A stretch of DNA of 64,000 bases from Klebsiella quasivariicola (GTDB lineage Bacteria; Pseudomonadota; Gammaproteobacteria; Enterobacterales; Enterobacteriaceae), in the NCBI RefSeq assembly GCF_002269255.1, contig NZ_CP022823.1, positions 3,658,001-3,722,000 on the forward strand, in the 5' to 3' direction. Each line of letters opens with the position of its first letter. The first letter of the stretch is position 1. Made by a program: the position numbers and the translations under genes. Positions 8,967 to 16,018 of the stretch are shown piece by piece. The notes below the pieces were generated by a model. That model was not told the origin of the DNA. It saw only the letters and a list, made by a program, of their open reading frames with translations, and made no database searches.

Positions 8967-9310
8967 ATGTCAATTACTGTTAGCTAATTTCAACAAAATT
9001 AAACATCAATACCTGAAACTCACATTTATGTTACGCACTGTTTCGGTGCATCCCGGTGATACAGATCGCACTTTATGTTCATAACAGAGCAAAAGCGCTG
9101 ATTAATTTGTTCATTTTTTAATCATTGGCCGCACGTCTTGCAAAGACAAACTCTGAATGAAAAGAAGACTAATTCGATACACAAAATGAGCAAATTCACA
9201 CTTAGCCAAATTAATCATAAATAATTCATATAGATATATAAGCACCTGCGTTTTCTCTTTCCTGCTGGAACGGAATTTTGATTAAGTTCACAAAGTTCCT
9301 TAAAATACAT

Positions 9311-9350
9311 ATTTGATTACATTTTTTTTCATATTGTTACTCATATTAGA
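9311..9350 (+). promoter_or_regulatory. Putative OmpR-binding region of ompF
   Basis: The stretch contains GATTACATTTTTTTTC followed by ATATTGTTACTCATATT. The repeated G(A/T)TAC-type half-sites resemble the F1-F3 OmpR sites of E. coli ompF. It lies about 20-60 bases upstream of the -35 box, as expected for OmpR activation. Confidence 0.55.
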
Positions 9351-9370
9351 TATTCGTAGCATTTTCCGGC

Positions 9371-9399
9371 TAGCGAAACGTTGTCGCGGATGGAAAGAT
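9371..9399 (+). promoter_or_regulatory. Core promoter of the ompF-type gene
   Basis: A -35 hexamer TAGCGA (9371-9376) and a -10 hexamer AAAGAT (9394-9399) are separated by 17 bases. The same weak hexamers, in the same surrounding sequence (T-A-G-C-G-A-A-A-C-G-T-T, then G-G-A-A-A-G-A-T-G-C-C), are known for E. coli ompF. This gives a leader of about 105 bases. Confidence 0.7.
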
Positions 9400-9461
9400 G
9401 CCTGCAGACACCAAACTCTCATCAATGGTTCTGTAAATTTTTATTGACAGAACTCATTGAC

Positions 9462-9525
9462 GGCAGTGGCACGTGTTCATATAAAAAATATTAATGAGGG
9501 TAATAAATAATGATGAAGCGCAATA
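9462..9525 (+). promoter_or_regulatory. Conserved ompF leader and ribosome site, likely MicF target
   Basis: The segment GACGGCAGTGGCA followed by GAGGGTAATAAATAATG closely matches the E. coli ompF leader and start region that pairs with the antisense RNA MicF. The micF gene itself, usually next to ompC, is not in this window. Regulation by MicF is inferred from this conservation. Confidence 0.6.
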
Positions 9526-10589
9526 TTCTGGCAGTGGTGATCCCTGCCCTGCTGGTAGCCGGTGCAGCGAACGCTGCAGAAATCTATAACAAAAACGGCA
9601 ACAAACTGGACTTCTACGGAAAAATGGTCGGCGAACACGTCTGGACCACCAATGGCAATACCAGCAGCGACGATACCACCTATGCCCGTATCGGCCTGAA
9701 AGGCGAAACCCAGATCAACGATCAGCTGACCGGTTACGGCCAGTGGGAATACAACATGGATGCGTCCAACGTTGAAGGTGCCCAGACCACCAAAACTCGT
9801 CTGGCGTTCGCGGGTCTGAAAGCAGGCGAATACGGTTCATTCGATTATGGCCGTAACTACGGTGCAATCTACGACGTCGAAGCGGCAACCGATATGCTGG
9901 TTAAATGGGGCGGCGACGGCTGGAACTACACCGACAACTACATGACCGGCCGTACCAATGGCGTGGCAACTTACCGTAACTCTGACTTCTTCGGTCTGGT
10001 TGACGGCCTGAGCTTCGCGCTGCAGTACCAGGGTAAAAACGATCATGACCGCGCGATTCGTAAGCAGAATGGCGACGGCTTCAGCACCGCAGCGACCTAC
10101 GCGTTCGACAACGGTATCGCACTGTCTGCAGGCTACTCCGGTTCCAACCGTAGCGTCGACCAGAAAGCTGACGGCAATGGCGACAAGGCCGAAGCATGGG
10201 CAACTTCTGCAAAATATGACGCCAACAACGTCTACGCCGCTGTCATGTACTCCCAGACCTACAACATGACGCCGGAAGAAGATAACCACTTCGCCGGCAA
10301 AACGCAGAACTTCGAAGCGGTTGTCCAGTATCAGTTCGACTTCGGCCTGCGTCCGTCCATCGGCTACGTGCAGACCAAAGGCAAAGATCTGCAGTCCCGT
10401 GCTGGCTTCTCCGGCGGCGATGCGGATCTGGTTAAATACGTTGAAGTGGGTACCTGGTACTACTTCAACAAAAATATGAACGTCTATGCTGCTTATAAGT
10501 TCAACCAGCTGGACGACAACGATTACACCAAAGCGGCTGGCGTTGCCACCGACGACCAGGCGGCCGTGGGTATCGTTTACCAGTTCTAA
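9510..10589 (+). CDS. ompF: General outer-membrane porin, OmpF/OmpK35 type
   Basis: The gene encodes a trimeric 16-strand beta-barrel porin for passive entry of small hydrophilic solutes, including beta-lactams. It is 359 residues with a 22-residue signal peptide ending A-N-A before mature A-E-I-Y-N-K-N-G. The chain ends G-I-V-Y-Q-F with the C-terminal phenylalanine needed for barrel assembly. The reading frame is intact, with no premature stop of the kind often found in OmpK35 of resistant isolates. The loop 3 region lies around residues 110-140. Conserved promoter and leader elements precede it and a terminator follows. Confidence 0.95.
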   Translation: MMKRNILAVVIPALLVAGAANAAEIYNKNGNKLDFYGKMVGEHVWTTNGNTSSDDTTYARIGLKGETQINDQLTGYGQWEYNMDASNVEGAQTTKTRLAFAGLKAGEYGSFDYGRNYGAIYDVEAATDMLVKWGGDGWNYTDNYMTGRTNGVATYRNSDFFGLVDGLSFALQYQGKNDHDRAIRKQNGDGFSTAATYAFDNGIALSAGYSGSNRSVDQKADGNGDKAEAWATSAKYDANNVYAAVMYSQTYNMTPEEDNHFAGKTQNFEAVVQYQFDFGLRPSIGYVQTKGKDLQSRAGFSGGDADLVKYVEVGTWYYFNKNMNVYAAYKFNQLDDNDYTKAAGVATDDQAAVGIVYQF

Positions 10590-10622
10590 TCTGCAGTACA
10601 CCCCTTCGTGATATGCCTTCAG

Positions 10623-10647
10623 AGCAGGACTTCGGTCCTGCTTTTCT
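10623..10647 (+). terminator. Terminator after ompF
   Basis: AGCAGGAC pairs with GTCCTGCT around TTCG, followed by TTTCT. Confidence 0.85.
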
Positions 10648-10776
10648 CTATTCATGAGGTAAAGATCGTCTCTTTTGAAAACCTTCTCGCTTTTTGTCGC
10701 AAACGGTTGGCAATTCGTTATTCTCCCGTTAACCTGATAGCGGATTTCCCTTCAGTAATCACAATGGAACCTCGTC

Positions 10777-11967
10777 ATGTTTGAGAACATTACCGCCGCC
10801 CCAGCCGACCCGATTTTAGGTCTGGCCGATCTGTTTCGTGCCGATGACCGCCCTGAAAAAATTAACCTCGGAATTGGTGTTTACAAGGATGAAACCGGTA
10901 AAACACCCGTTCTGACCAGCGTCAAAAAAGCAGAACAGTACCTGCTGGAGAATGAAACGACTAAAAACTATCTGGGCATCGATGGTATTCCTGAATTTGG
11001 TCGCTGCACCCAGGAACTGCTGTTCGGTAAAGGCAATGCGATTATCGCCGATAAACGCGCCCGCACCGCGCAGACCCCGGGCGGTACCGGTGCGCTGCGC
11101 GTCGCCGCAGACTTCCTCGCTAAAAACACCGACGTAAAACGTGTGTGGGTGAGTAACCCAAGCTGGCCTAACCACAAGAGCGTGTTTACCTCTGCCGGGC
11201 TGGAAGTGCGTGAATATGCCTATTACGACGCGGCTAACCACGCGCTGGACTTTGATGGTCTGCTGGTCAGCCTGAACGAAGCCCAGGCCGGTGACGTGGT
11301 GCTGTTCCACGGCTGCTGCCACAACCCGACCGGTATCGATCCGACGCTCGATCAGTGGCAGAAGCTGGCGCAGCTGTCGGTCGAAAAAGGCTGGCTGCCG
11401 CTGTTTGATTTCGCTTACCAGGGCTTTGCCCGTGGTCTGGAAGAAGATGCTGAAGGGCTGCGCGCCTTTGCCGCGCTGCATAAAGAGCTGCTGGTCGCCA
11501 GCTCCTACTCGAAAAACTTTGGTTTGTACAACGAACGTGTCGGTGCCTGCACGCTGGTCGCCGCCGATCAGGAGACCGTGGACCGCGCGTTCAGTCAGAT
11601 GAAATCGGTGATCCGCGCCAACTACTCCAACCCGCCGGCACATGGCGCCTCCGTGGTCGCCACCATTCTGAGCAACGATGCGCTGAGGGCGATCTGGGAG
11701 CAGGAGCTGACCGATATGCGCCAGCGCATTCAGCGTATGCGCCTGCTGTTCGTCAATACCCTGCAGGAGAAAGGCGCGAGCCGCGACTTCAGCTTTATCA
11801 GCAAGCAGAACGGCATGTTCTCGTTCAGCGGCCTGAGTAAAGAGCAGGTCCTGCGTCTGCGCGAAGAGTTCGCCATCTACGCGGTCGCTTCCGGACGTAT
11901 CAACGTGGCCGGTATGACGCCTGACAACATGGCGCCGCTGTGCGAAGCCATCGTCGCAGTACTGTAA
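10777..11967 (+). CDS. aspC: Aspartate aminotransferase
   Basis: AspC is a PLP enzyme that interconverts aspartate plus 2-oxoglutarate with oxaloacetate plus glutamate and also transaminates aromatic keto acids. It is 396 residues, as in E. coli. The PLP lysine is K246 in S-Y-S-K-N-F-G, and the fold-type I segment C-H-N-P-T-G lies at 181-186. An insertion sequence begins 25 bases after the stop, so the hairpin that probably ended aspC transcription now lies about 2.5 kb downstream. Confidence 0.97.
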   Translation: MFENITAAPADPILGLADLFRADDRPEKINLGIGVYKDETGKTPVLTSVKKAEQYLLENETTKNYLGIDGIPEFGRCTQELLFGKGNAIIADKRARTAQTPGGTGALRVAADFLAKNTDVKRVWVSNPSWPNHKSVFTSAGLEVREYAYYDAANHALDFDGLLVSLNEAQAGDVVLFHGCCHNPTGIDPTLDQWQKLAQLSVEKGWLPLFDFAYQGFARGLEEDAEGLRAFAALHKELLVASSYSKNFGLYNERVGACTLVAADQETVDRAFSQMKSVIRANYSNPPAHGASVVATILSNDALRAIWEQELTDMRQRIQRMRLLFVNTLQEKGASRDFSFISKQNGMFSFSGLSKEQVLRLREEFAIYAVASGRINVAGMTPDNMAPLCEAIVAVL

Positions 11968-11991
11968 GCGACAGCGTGCTCTAAGCGAGAT

Positions 11992-12016
11992 TGACTAGTC
12001 CTGATATAGGTTGACA
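11992..12016 (+). repeat. Left terminal inverted repeat of the IS3-family element
   Basis: The 25 bases begin TGACTAGTCCTGA and end GTTGACA, matching the right end (rev-comp TGACCCGTCCTGA...GTTGACA) at 18 of 25 positions. The orfB stop codon lies within it. Confidence 0.85.
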
Positions 12017-12879
12017 GCTTTTCGTCTGTAAAACGCCTGATGAACTTCATCGGGCGTTTTGTATTTCAGGGCCAGGTGTGGCCGCTCATGGTTATAAATT
12101 GACACGGATTCTTTTACCATTTCCCGGGCCTGCGCCAGGTCCGCAGGGCGCGAGAGTAAAAATTCATTTTTCAGGATACCGTTTACCCGCTCAGCCAGCG
12201 CATTCTGGTAGCAGTCATAACCATCGGTCATTGAACAGGTTATCCCATTTCTCTCATGAACTGACTGATAAAGTACCGAACAGTATTGCAGTCCTCTGTC
12301 AGAGTGATGGACCAGCGGACCTGTCGTTTTTCTCCCCCTCAGTGCTTGTCTTAACGCTTTTACCACGTTTTCTGTCTGCAGGTTCTCCCCAACATGGTAA
12401 CCCACGATTTTTCTGGAGCAGGCATCAGTGACCAGACTCAGATAAGCCGTGCCGCTGCACAGCGGAAGGTAAGTTATATCAGCGACCCAGACCTGTTCTG
12501 GTTCAAGGGCGGTAGCTTGTTCAGGGCCGGGTTTCAGCAGATTAGGATGCCGGTAAAATCGATGATGGCTGTTGGTGGTTTTGTGATATGCCCGTTTCAC
12601 TGGCACCAGGAGCCGGTGTTCGCTCAGCAGTCTAAACAGACGGTCCCGTCCGATATTCAGCCTTTTGCCGACCTGAGTGTTCAGCAGATAGTGCAGTTTA
12701 CGTGTACCGATTCGTGGCTGACGACACCTGACCCGGGAAACAAAATCAAGGACATGAGCATATTGTTCCTGTCGTTTTGTGCGTCTTGTATTGTCCTGAT
12801 ACCACGCCTGTCTGCTGTGCCCCAGAAACTGGCATGCACGCGTAACGGTTATTTTTGGGGCCGGACTTTGCGCGAGCAC
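11995..12879 (-). CDS. IS3-family transposase OrfB (copy 1, complete)
   Basis: OrfB is the catalytic DDE integrase-core half of the transposase, 294 residues from a GTG start. The family residues are visible: the first D in W-V-A-D-I-T-Y near residue 133, the second in H-H-S-D-R-G near 193, and the E in N-A-L-A-E-R-V-N near 227. An H-R-R/HTH-like N-terminal part precedes the core. The frame overlaps orfA by 31 bases in the -1 register, so the active product is probably an OrfAB fusion. The gene is antisense to any aspC read-through. Confidence 0.9.
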   Translation of the reverse strand: MLAQSPAPKITVTRACQFLGHSRQAWYQDNTRRTKRQEQYAHVLDFVSRVRCRQPRIGTRKLHYLLNTQVGKRLNIGRDRLFRLLSEHRLLVPVKRAYHKTTNSHHRFYRHPNLLKPGPEQATALEPEQVWVADITYLPLCSGTAYLSLVTDACSRKIVGYHVGENLQTENVVKALRQALRGRKTTGPLVHHSDRGLQYCSVLYQSVHERNGITCSMTDGYDCYQNALAERVNGILKNEFLLSRPADLAQAREMVKESVSIYNHERPHLALKYKTPDEVHQAFYRRKAVNLYQD

Positions 12880-13253
12880 TTGCCGGGCCGCTTTTTTACG
12901 ACACTTACCCCGTAATCATTTTTCAGAACATTGATAACCGACTCAAAAAACTCAGCTTTCTGGTTTGCCAGCTCAAGCTGTTCTTCAAGTTCCCTGATTC
13001 TTTGCTCGGGTGTAAGCGGGATAGTCGTCTGGGCCACGGGCAGTTTCCTCTTCACCTTGTCAGGAAGTACGGGGCTCCAGTCAAGCCGGCCATATTTACG
13101 CAGCCAGACAAGAACGGTGGAGCGCCCCTGAATGCCATACCGCTGCTGGGCCTGGTTATAGGTCATCTCGCCTTTTTCAACTTGCTCTACAACAGCTATT
13201 TTAAAGGATAGAGGATAATCACGTTGGGTGCGTTTGAACTCAGTCATCATCAC
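12849..13253 (-). CDS. IS3-family transposase OrfA (copy 1)
   Basis: OrfA is the DNA-binding half, 134 residues. Its first 60 residues form a helix-turn-helix (Y-N-Q-A-Q-Q-R-Y-G-I-Q-G-R-S-T-V near 32-47). A leucine-zipper-like helix follows near 85-110 (I-R-E-L-E-E-Q-L-E-L-A-N). It ends 31 bases into orfB. It differs from the copy 2 OrfA by one residue (N in place of K in M-T-Y-N-Q). Confidence 0.88.
   Translation of the reverse strand: MMMTEFKRTQRDYPLSFKIAVVEQVEKGEMTYNQAQQRYGIQGRSTVLVWLRKYGRLDWSPVLPDKVKRKLPVAQTTIPLTPEQRIRELEEQLELANQKAEFFESVINVLKNDYGVSVVKKRPGKCSRKVRPQK
12891..12897 (-). other. A6G slippery site for -1 frameshift in copy 1
   Basis: On the minus strand the sequence reads AAAAAAG in the orfA frame (A-AAA-AAG), 12 bases before the orfB GTG. 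This is the classic IS3-family motif for producing OrfAB by -1 frameshifting. The same heptamer is present in copy 2 at 14037-14043. Confidence 0.75.
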
Positions 13254-13278
13254 GTTCTCCGGAATTAAGTCAGGAACG

Positions 13279-13303
13279 TGTCAACGCTATTCAGGACGGG
13301 TCA
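13279..13303 (-). repeat. Right terminal inverted repeat of copy 1
   Basis: These 25 bases are identical to the right end of copy 2 at 14425-14449. The following base begins copy 2 internally. Confidence 0.85.
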
Positions 13304-14025
13304 AAAAATTCATTTTTCAGGATACCGTTTACCCGCTCAGCCAGCGCATTCTGGTAGCAGTCATAACCATCGGTCATTGAACAGGTTATCCCATTTCTCT
13401 CATGAACTGACTGATAAAGTACCGAACAGTATTGCAGTCCTCTGTCAGAGTGATGGACCAGCGGACCTGTCGTTTTTCTCCCCCTCAGTGCTTGTCTTAA
13501 CGCTTTTACCACGTTTTCTGTCTGCAGGTTCTCCCCAACATGGTAACCCACGATTTTTCTGGAGCAGGCATCAGTGACCAGACTCAGATAAGCCGTGCCG
13601 CTGCACAGCGGAAGGTAAGTTATATCAGCGACCCAGACCTGTTCTGGTTCAAGGGCGGTAGCTTGTTCAGGGCCGGGTTTCAGCAGATTAGGATGCCGGT
13701 AAAATCGATGATGGCTGTTGGTGGTTTTGTGATATGCCCGTTTCACTGGCACCAGGAGCCGGTGTTCGCTCAGCAGTCTAAACAGACGGTCCCGTCCGAT
13801 ATTCAGCCTTTTGCCGACCTGAGTGTTCAGCAGATAGTGCAGTTTACGTGTACCGATTCGTGGCTGACGACACCTGACCCGGGAAACAAAATCAAGGACA
13901 TGAGCATATTGTTCCTGTCGTTTTGTGCGTCTTGTATTGTCCTGATACCACGCCTGTCTGCTGTGCCCCAGAAACTGGCATGCACGCGTAACGGTTATTT
14001 TTGGGGCCGGACTTTGCGCGAGCAC
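13291..14025 (-). pseudogene. Truncated IS3-family transposase OrfB (copy 2)
   Basis: The frame matches copy 1 OrfB through I-L-K-N-E-F and then runs into the right end of copy 1, adding F-D-P-S before a stop. It keeps the three catalytic acidic residues but loses the last 50 residues of the 294-residue protein. It is probably inactive. Confidence 0.85.
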
Positions 14026-14399
14026 TTGCCGGGCCGCTTTTTTACGACACTTACCCCGTAATCATTTTTCAGAACATTGATAACCGACTCAAAAAACTCA
14101 GCTTTCTGGTTTGCCAGCTCAAGCTGTTCTTCAAGTTCCCTGATTCTTTGCTCGGGTGTAAGCGGGATAGTCGTCTGGGCCACGGGCAGTTTCCTCTTCA
14201 CCTTGTCAGGAAGTACGGGGCTCCAGTCAAGCCGGCCATATTTACGCAGCCAGACAAGAACGGTGGAGCGCCCCTGAATGCCATACCGCTGCTGGGCCTG
14301 TTTATAGGTCATCTCGCCTTTTTCAACTTGCTCTACAACAGCTATTTTAAAGGATAGAGGATAATCACGTTGGGTGCGTTTGAACTCAGTCATCATCAC
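13995..14399 (-). CDS. IS3-family transposase OrfA (copy 2)
   Basis: This 134-residue frame is full length and equals copy 1 OrfA except for K in M-T-Y-K-Q. A complete OrfA alone can act as a DNA-binding inhibitor of transposition in this family, so it may still be functional in that sense. Confidence 0.85.
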   Translation of the reverse strand: MMMTEFKRTQRDYPLSFKIAVVEQVEKGEMTYKQAQQRYGIQGRSTVLVWLRKYGRLDWSPVLPDKVKRKLPVAQTTIPLTPEQRIRELEEQLELANQKAEFFESVINVLKNDYGVSVVKKRPGKCSRKVRPQK

Positions 14400-14424
14400 G
14401 TTCTCCGGATTTAAGTCAGGAACG

Positions 14425-14449
14425 TGTCAACGCTATTCAGGACGGGTCA
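14425..14449 (-). repeat. Right terminal inverted repeat of copy 2
   Basis: The outer right boundary of the IS block ends GGGTCA at 14449. The flanking chromosome reads AGAT on the left (11988-11991) and ATAT on the right (14450-14453). These match at three of four positions, so no exact target duplication is seen. Confidence 0.8.
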
Positions 14450-14458
14450 ATATAAAGA

Positions 14459-14486
14459 AAAAGGCCGCAAATGCGGCCTTTTTTAT
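14459..14486. terminator. Bidirectional terminator between the IS block and gloC
   Basis: AAGGCCGC pairs with GCGGCCTT around AAAT (14461-14480), with A-run before and T-run after. It can end gloC on the minus strand. It was probably also the aspC terminator before the insertion sequence separated them. Confidence 0.85.
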
Positions 14487-14504
14487 CAGTTTGCCTCAGG
14501 TCAG

Positions 14505-15152
14505 TTACCAGACCGGCATCTCATCCTGCAGGAACGGATTATTGCGCCGTTCTTCACCCAGCGTGGACAGCGGACCATGGCCGGGAATAAAGGTGACGTC
14601 ATCACCCAACGGCAACAGCTTATCCTTAATGGCGGCAATCAGCTGCCCATGGTCGCCGCGTGGAAAATCGCTGCGCCCCACCCCGCCCTTGAAAATCACA
14701 TCTCCGGAGATCAGCAGTCGGGAAGCATTATCAAAAAAGACCACGTGACCCGGTGTATGGCCCGGACAGTGCAGAACCTGCAGCGCCACATTCCCTACAT
14801 TGACCACATCGCCTTCATTGAGCCAGCGATCCGGACGCAGCGGCTGGCAATCCTCCAGGCCGAACATCCGGCTTTGCGCCGGTAATCCTTCCAGCCAGAA
14901 CTCATCTTCTTTTTCCGGACCAATAACCGGTACGCCATAATGCTGCGCCAGTTCCGCCGCGGCGCCGACGTGATCGAGATGGCCATGCGTCAGCAGGATC
15001 TGCATCAGCGTGACGCCCGCCTCCGCCACCACCGCTTTGATACGTTCAGCATCGCCGCCAGGATCGACCAGCGCCGCCAGCCGGGTTTGTTCGCACCAGA
15101 TAAGAGAACAGTTCTGCGCGAACGCGGTAACCGGAATAATACGATAGTTCAT
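14505..15152 (-). CDS. gloC: Type II glyoxalase GloC (YcbL), metallo-beta-lactamase fold
   Basis: GloC hydrolyses S-lactoylglutathione to lactate and glutathione, the second step of methylglyoxal detoxification. It is 215 residues, the short form without the C-terminal domain of GloB. The binuclear metal motif T-H-G-H-L-D-H-V-G is at residues 55-63. Further metal ligands are expected at H-C-P-G-H-T-P-G-H near 129-137 and in I-P-G-H-G near 191. It follows mepK by 13 bases, suggesting co-transcription. Confidence 0.93.
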   Translation of the reverse strand: MNYRIIPVTAFAQNCSLIWCEQTRLAALVDPGGDAERIKAVVAEAGVTLMQILLTHGHLDHVGAAAELAQHYGVPVIGPEKEDEFWLEGLPAQSRMFGLEDCQPLRPDRWLNEGDVVNVGNVALQVLHCPGHTPGHVVFFDNASRLLISGDVIFKGGVGRSDFPRGDHGQLIAAIKDKLLPLGDDVTFIPGHGPLSTLGEERRNNPFLQDEMPVW

Positions 15153-15165
15153 GACGCTCCTTTCG

Positions 15166-15717
15166 TTACCAGTGCCTTACGGGACCGGTATCAATATGCA
15201 CAAAGTTACTACGTGGGTAATATCCTACACCACCTGCGCGCATAGATAACGCCGCTTTGCGAATATTGCTTAACGAAATACCTTCAATATGAAAATCCAT
15301 GGCCTGCCCCTTGGTGTGATAGCTGTGTTTCGCTACACCACGGCTTCGTGCGCGGAGCTCATCATTGGTATCGAGGGAACGATAACCAGAGATAAGCTGG
15401 ACAGGTTTGTTGCTGCCAAGTAATCCCTGCAACCGATAAAGATGATCGAACAGATTTGGATCGATGGACTTAATTTTGTTCGCGCGATAATCGCGGAAAA
15501 AATGGTTAAGTCTTGCTAATTCATCCTGAATATAGCCTCTGCCATCGAAAAACTCCGCCTTGAGCGATTCACCAGTATGCAGGTTATTCAGCGTCAAAAT
15601 ACGCGGACGGGGGGTCGAGAGGGTGGCAAATGCCGGCGCAGGGAGAATGGCGGCAGCACCCAGCGCAGCACCACCCAACGCCAGCAATCTGCGGCGATTA
15701 GCGTCAAATTTGTCCAT
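15166..15717 (-). CDS. mepK: Murein endopeptidase MepK (YcbK), Tat-exported
   Basis: MepK is a periplasmic peptidase that cuts 3-3 (and less well 4-3) peptidoglycan cross-links. I chose the ATG at 15717 (M-D-K-F-D-A-N-R-R-R-L-L), giving 183 residues; an upstream in-frame start at 15738 adds seven residues. The N-terminus has a twin-arginine signal (N-R-R-R-L-L-A-L-G-G) ending P-A-F-A. The DUF882/M15-type zinc ligands are visible in S-Y-H-T-K-G-Q-A-M-D-F-H and V-H-I-D. It sits next to ldtD, whose 3-3 cross-links it can cleave. Confidence 0.93.
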   Translation of the reverse strand: MDKFDANRRRLLALGGAALGAAAILPAPAFATLSTPRPRILTLNNLHTGESLKAEFFDGRGYIQDELARLNHFFRDYRANKIKSIDPNLFDHLYRLQGLLGSNKPVQLISGYRSLDTNDELRARSRGVAKHSYHTKGQAMDFHIEGISLSNIRKAALSMRAGGVGYYPRSNFVHIDTGPVRHW

Positions 15718-16018
15718 GATAATCAGGTCTACAGTCAATGAATCGTTATATACTTTTTCCGCCTTACACGATGCTGAGAATCAGCACGCTATCGCTCGCC
15801 ACGGCCATGATCTGCCTGGCAAAGGAGAACGTTCGCGCTAATCACGCTACGCATTGAGCGGAATGATATGTATATGCACTTCTGGCGCACGAAAGGCACC
15901 TTACCGGGCATTATTGCCAACGTCAAGGCAGCCTCACCCCAGGAAAATCGGGCGCTGCAGAGGAGCAGCGCCTGTTTTACCCAGTGCTAGGACAACAGAA
16001 TCCATTGAACTACTTCAT
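15718..16018. promoter_or_regulatory. Gap between mepK and ldtD with one stem-loop
   Basis: About 300 bases without a recognisable gene. It must hold the mepK-gloC promoter. A stem of GGCGCTGC (15951-15958) and GCAGCGCC (15965-15972) lies about 50 bases after the ldtD stop. Its T-tracts are short (GATTTTCC on the minus strand, TGTTTT on the plus strand), so it may be a weak ldtD terminator. Confidence 0.5.

Larger units (their letters stand above)
8967..9509. promoter_or_regulatory. Long AT-rich region upstream of the ompF-type gene
   Basis: More than 500 bases without a gene lie between the asnS terminator and the porin start. The region is markedly AT-rich compared with the flanking genes, with many A/T runs at 9100-9350, as expected for a bent, IHF/H-NS-responsive control region. 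The last 200 bases hold the OmpR-like sites, core promoter and conserved leader listed separately. Nothing coding was recognised. Confidence 0.6.
11992..13303 (-). mobile_element. IS3-family insertion sequence, complete copy (copy 1)
   Basis: A 1312-bp element is bounded by imperfect inverted repeats (18 of 25 matching) starting TGAC and ending GTCA. It carries two overlapping frames, orfA and orfB, with a -1 frameshift site, the standard IS3-family design. It lies on the minus strand between aspC and gloC. Its right end joins copy 2 directly with no chromosomal sequence between. The IS name cannot be assigned without a database. Confidence 0.92.
13304..14449 (-). mobile_element. Same IS3-family element, copy 2, lacking its left 166 bp
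   Basis: This 1146-bp segment repeats positions 12158-13303 of copy 1. Two single-base differences were noticed: one in orfA (CTGG to CTGT near 14300) and one near the right end (GGAATT to GGATTT near 14407). It has the right inverted repeat but no left one, so it cannot move on its own as a normal two-ended element. The join to copy 1 is seamless. Confidence 0.9.

Noticed and set aside
11992..14449. The two IS copies as a composite transposon
   Set aside because: Nothing lies between the copies and the second lacks its left end.
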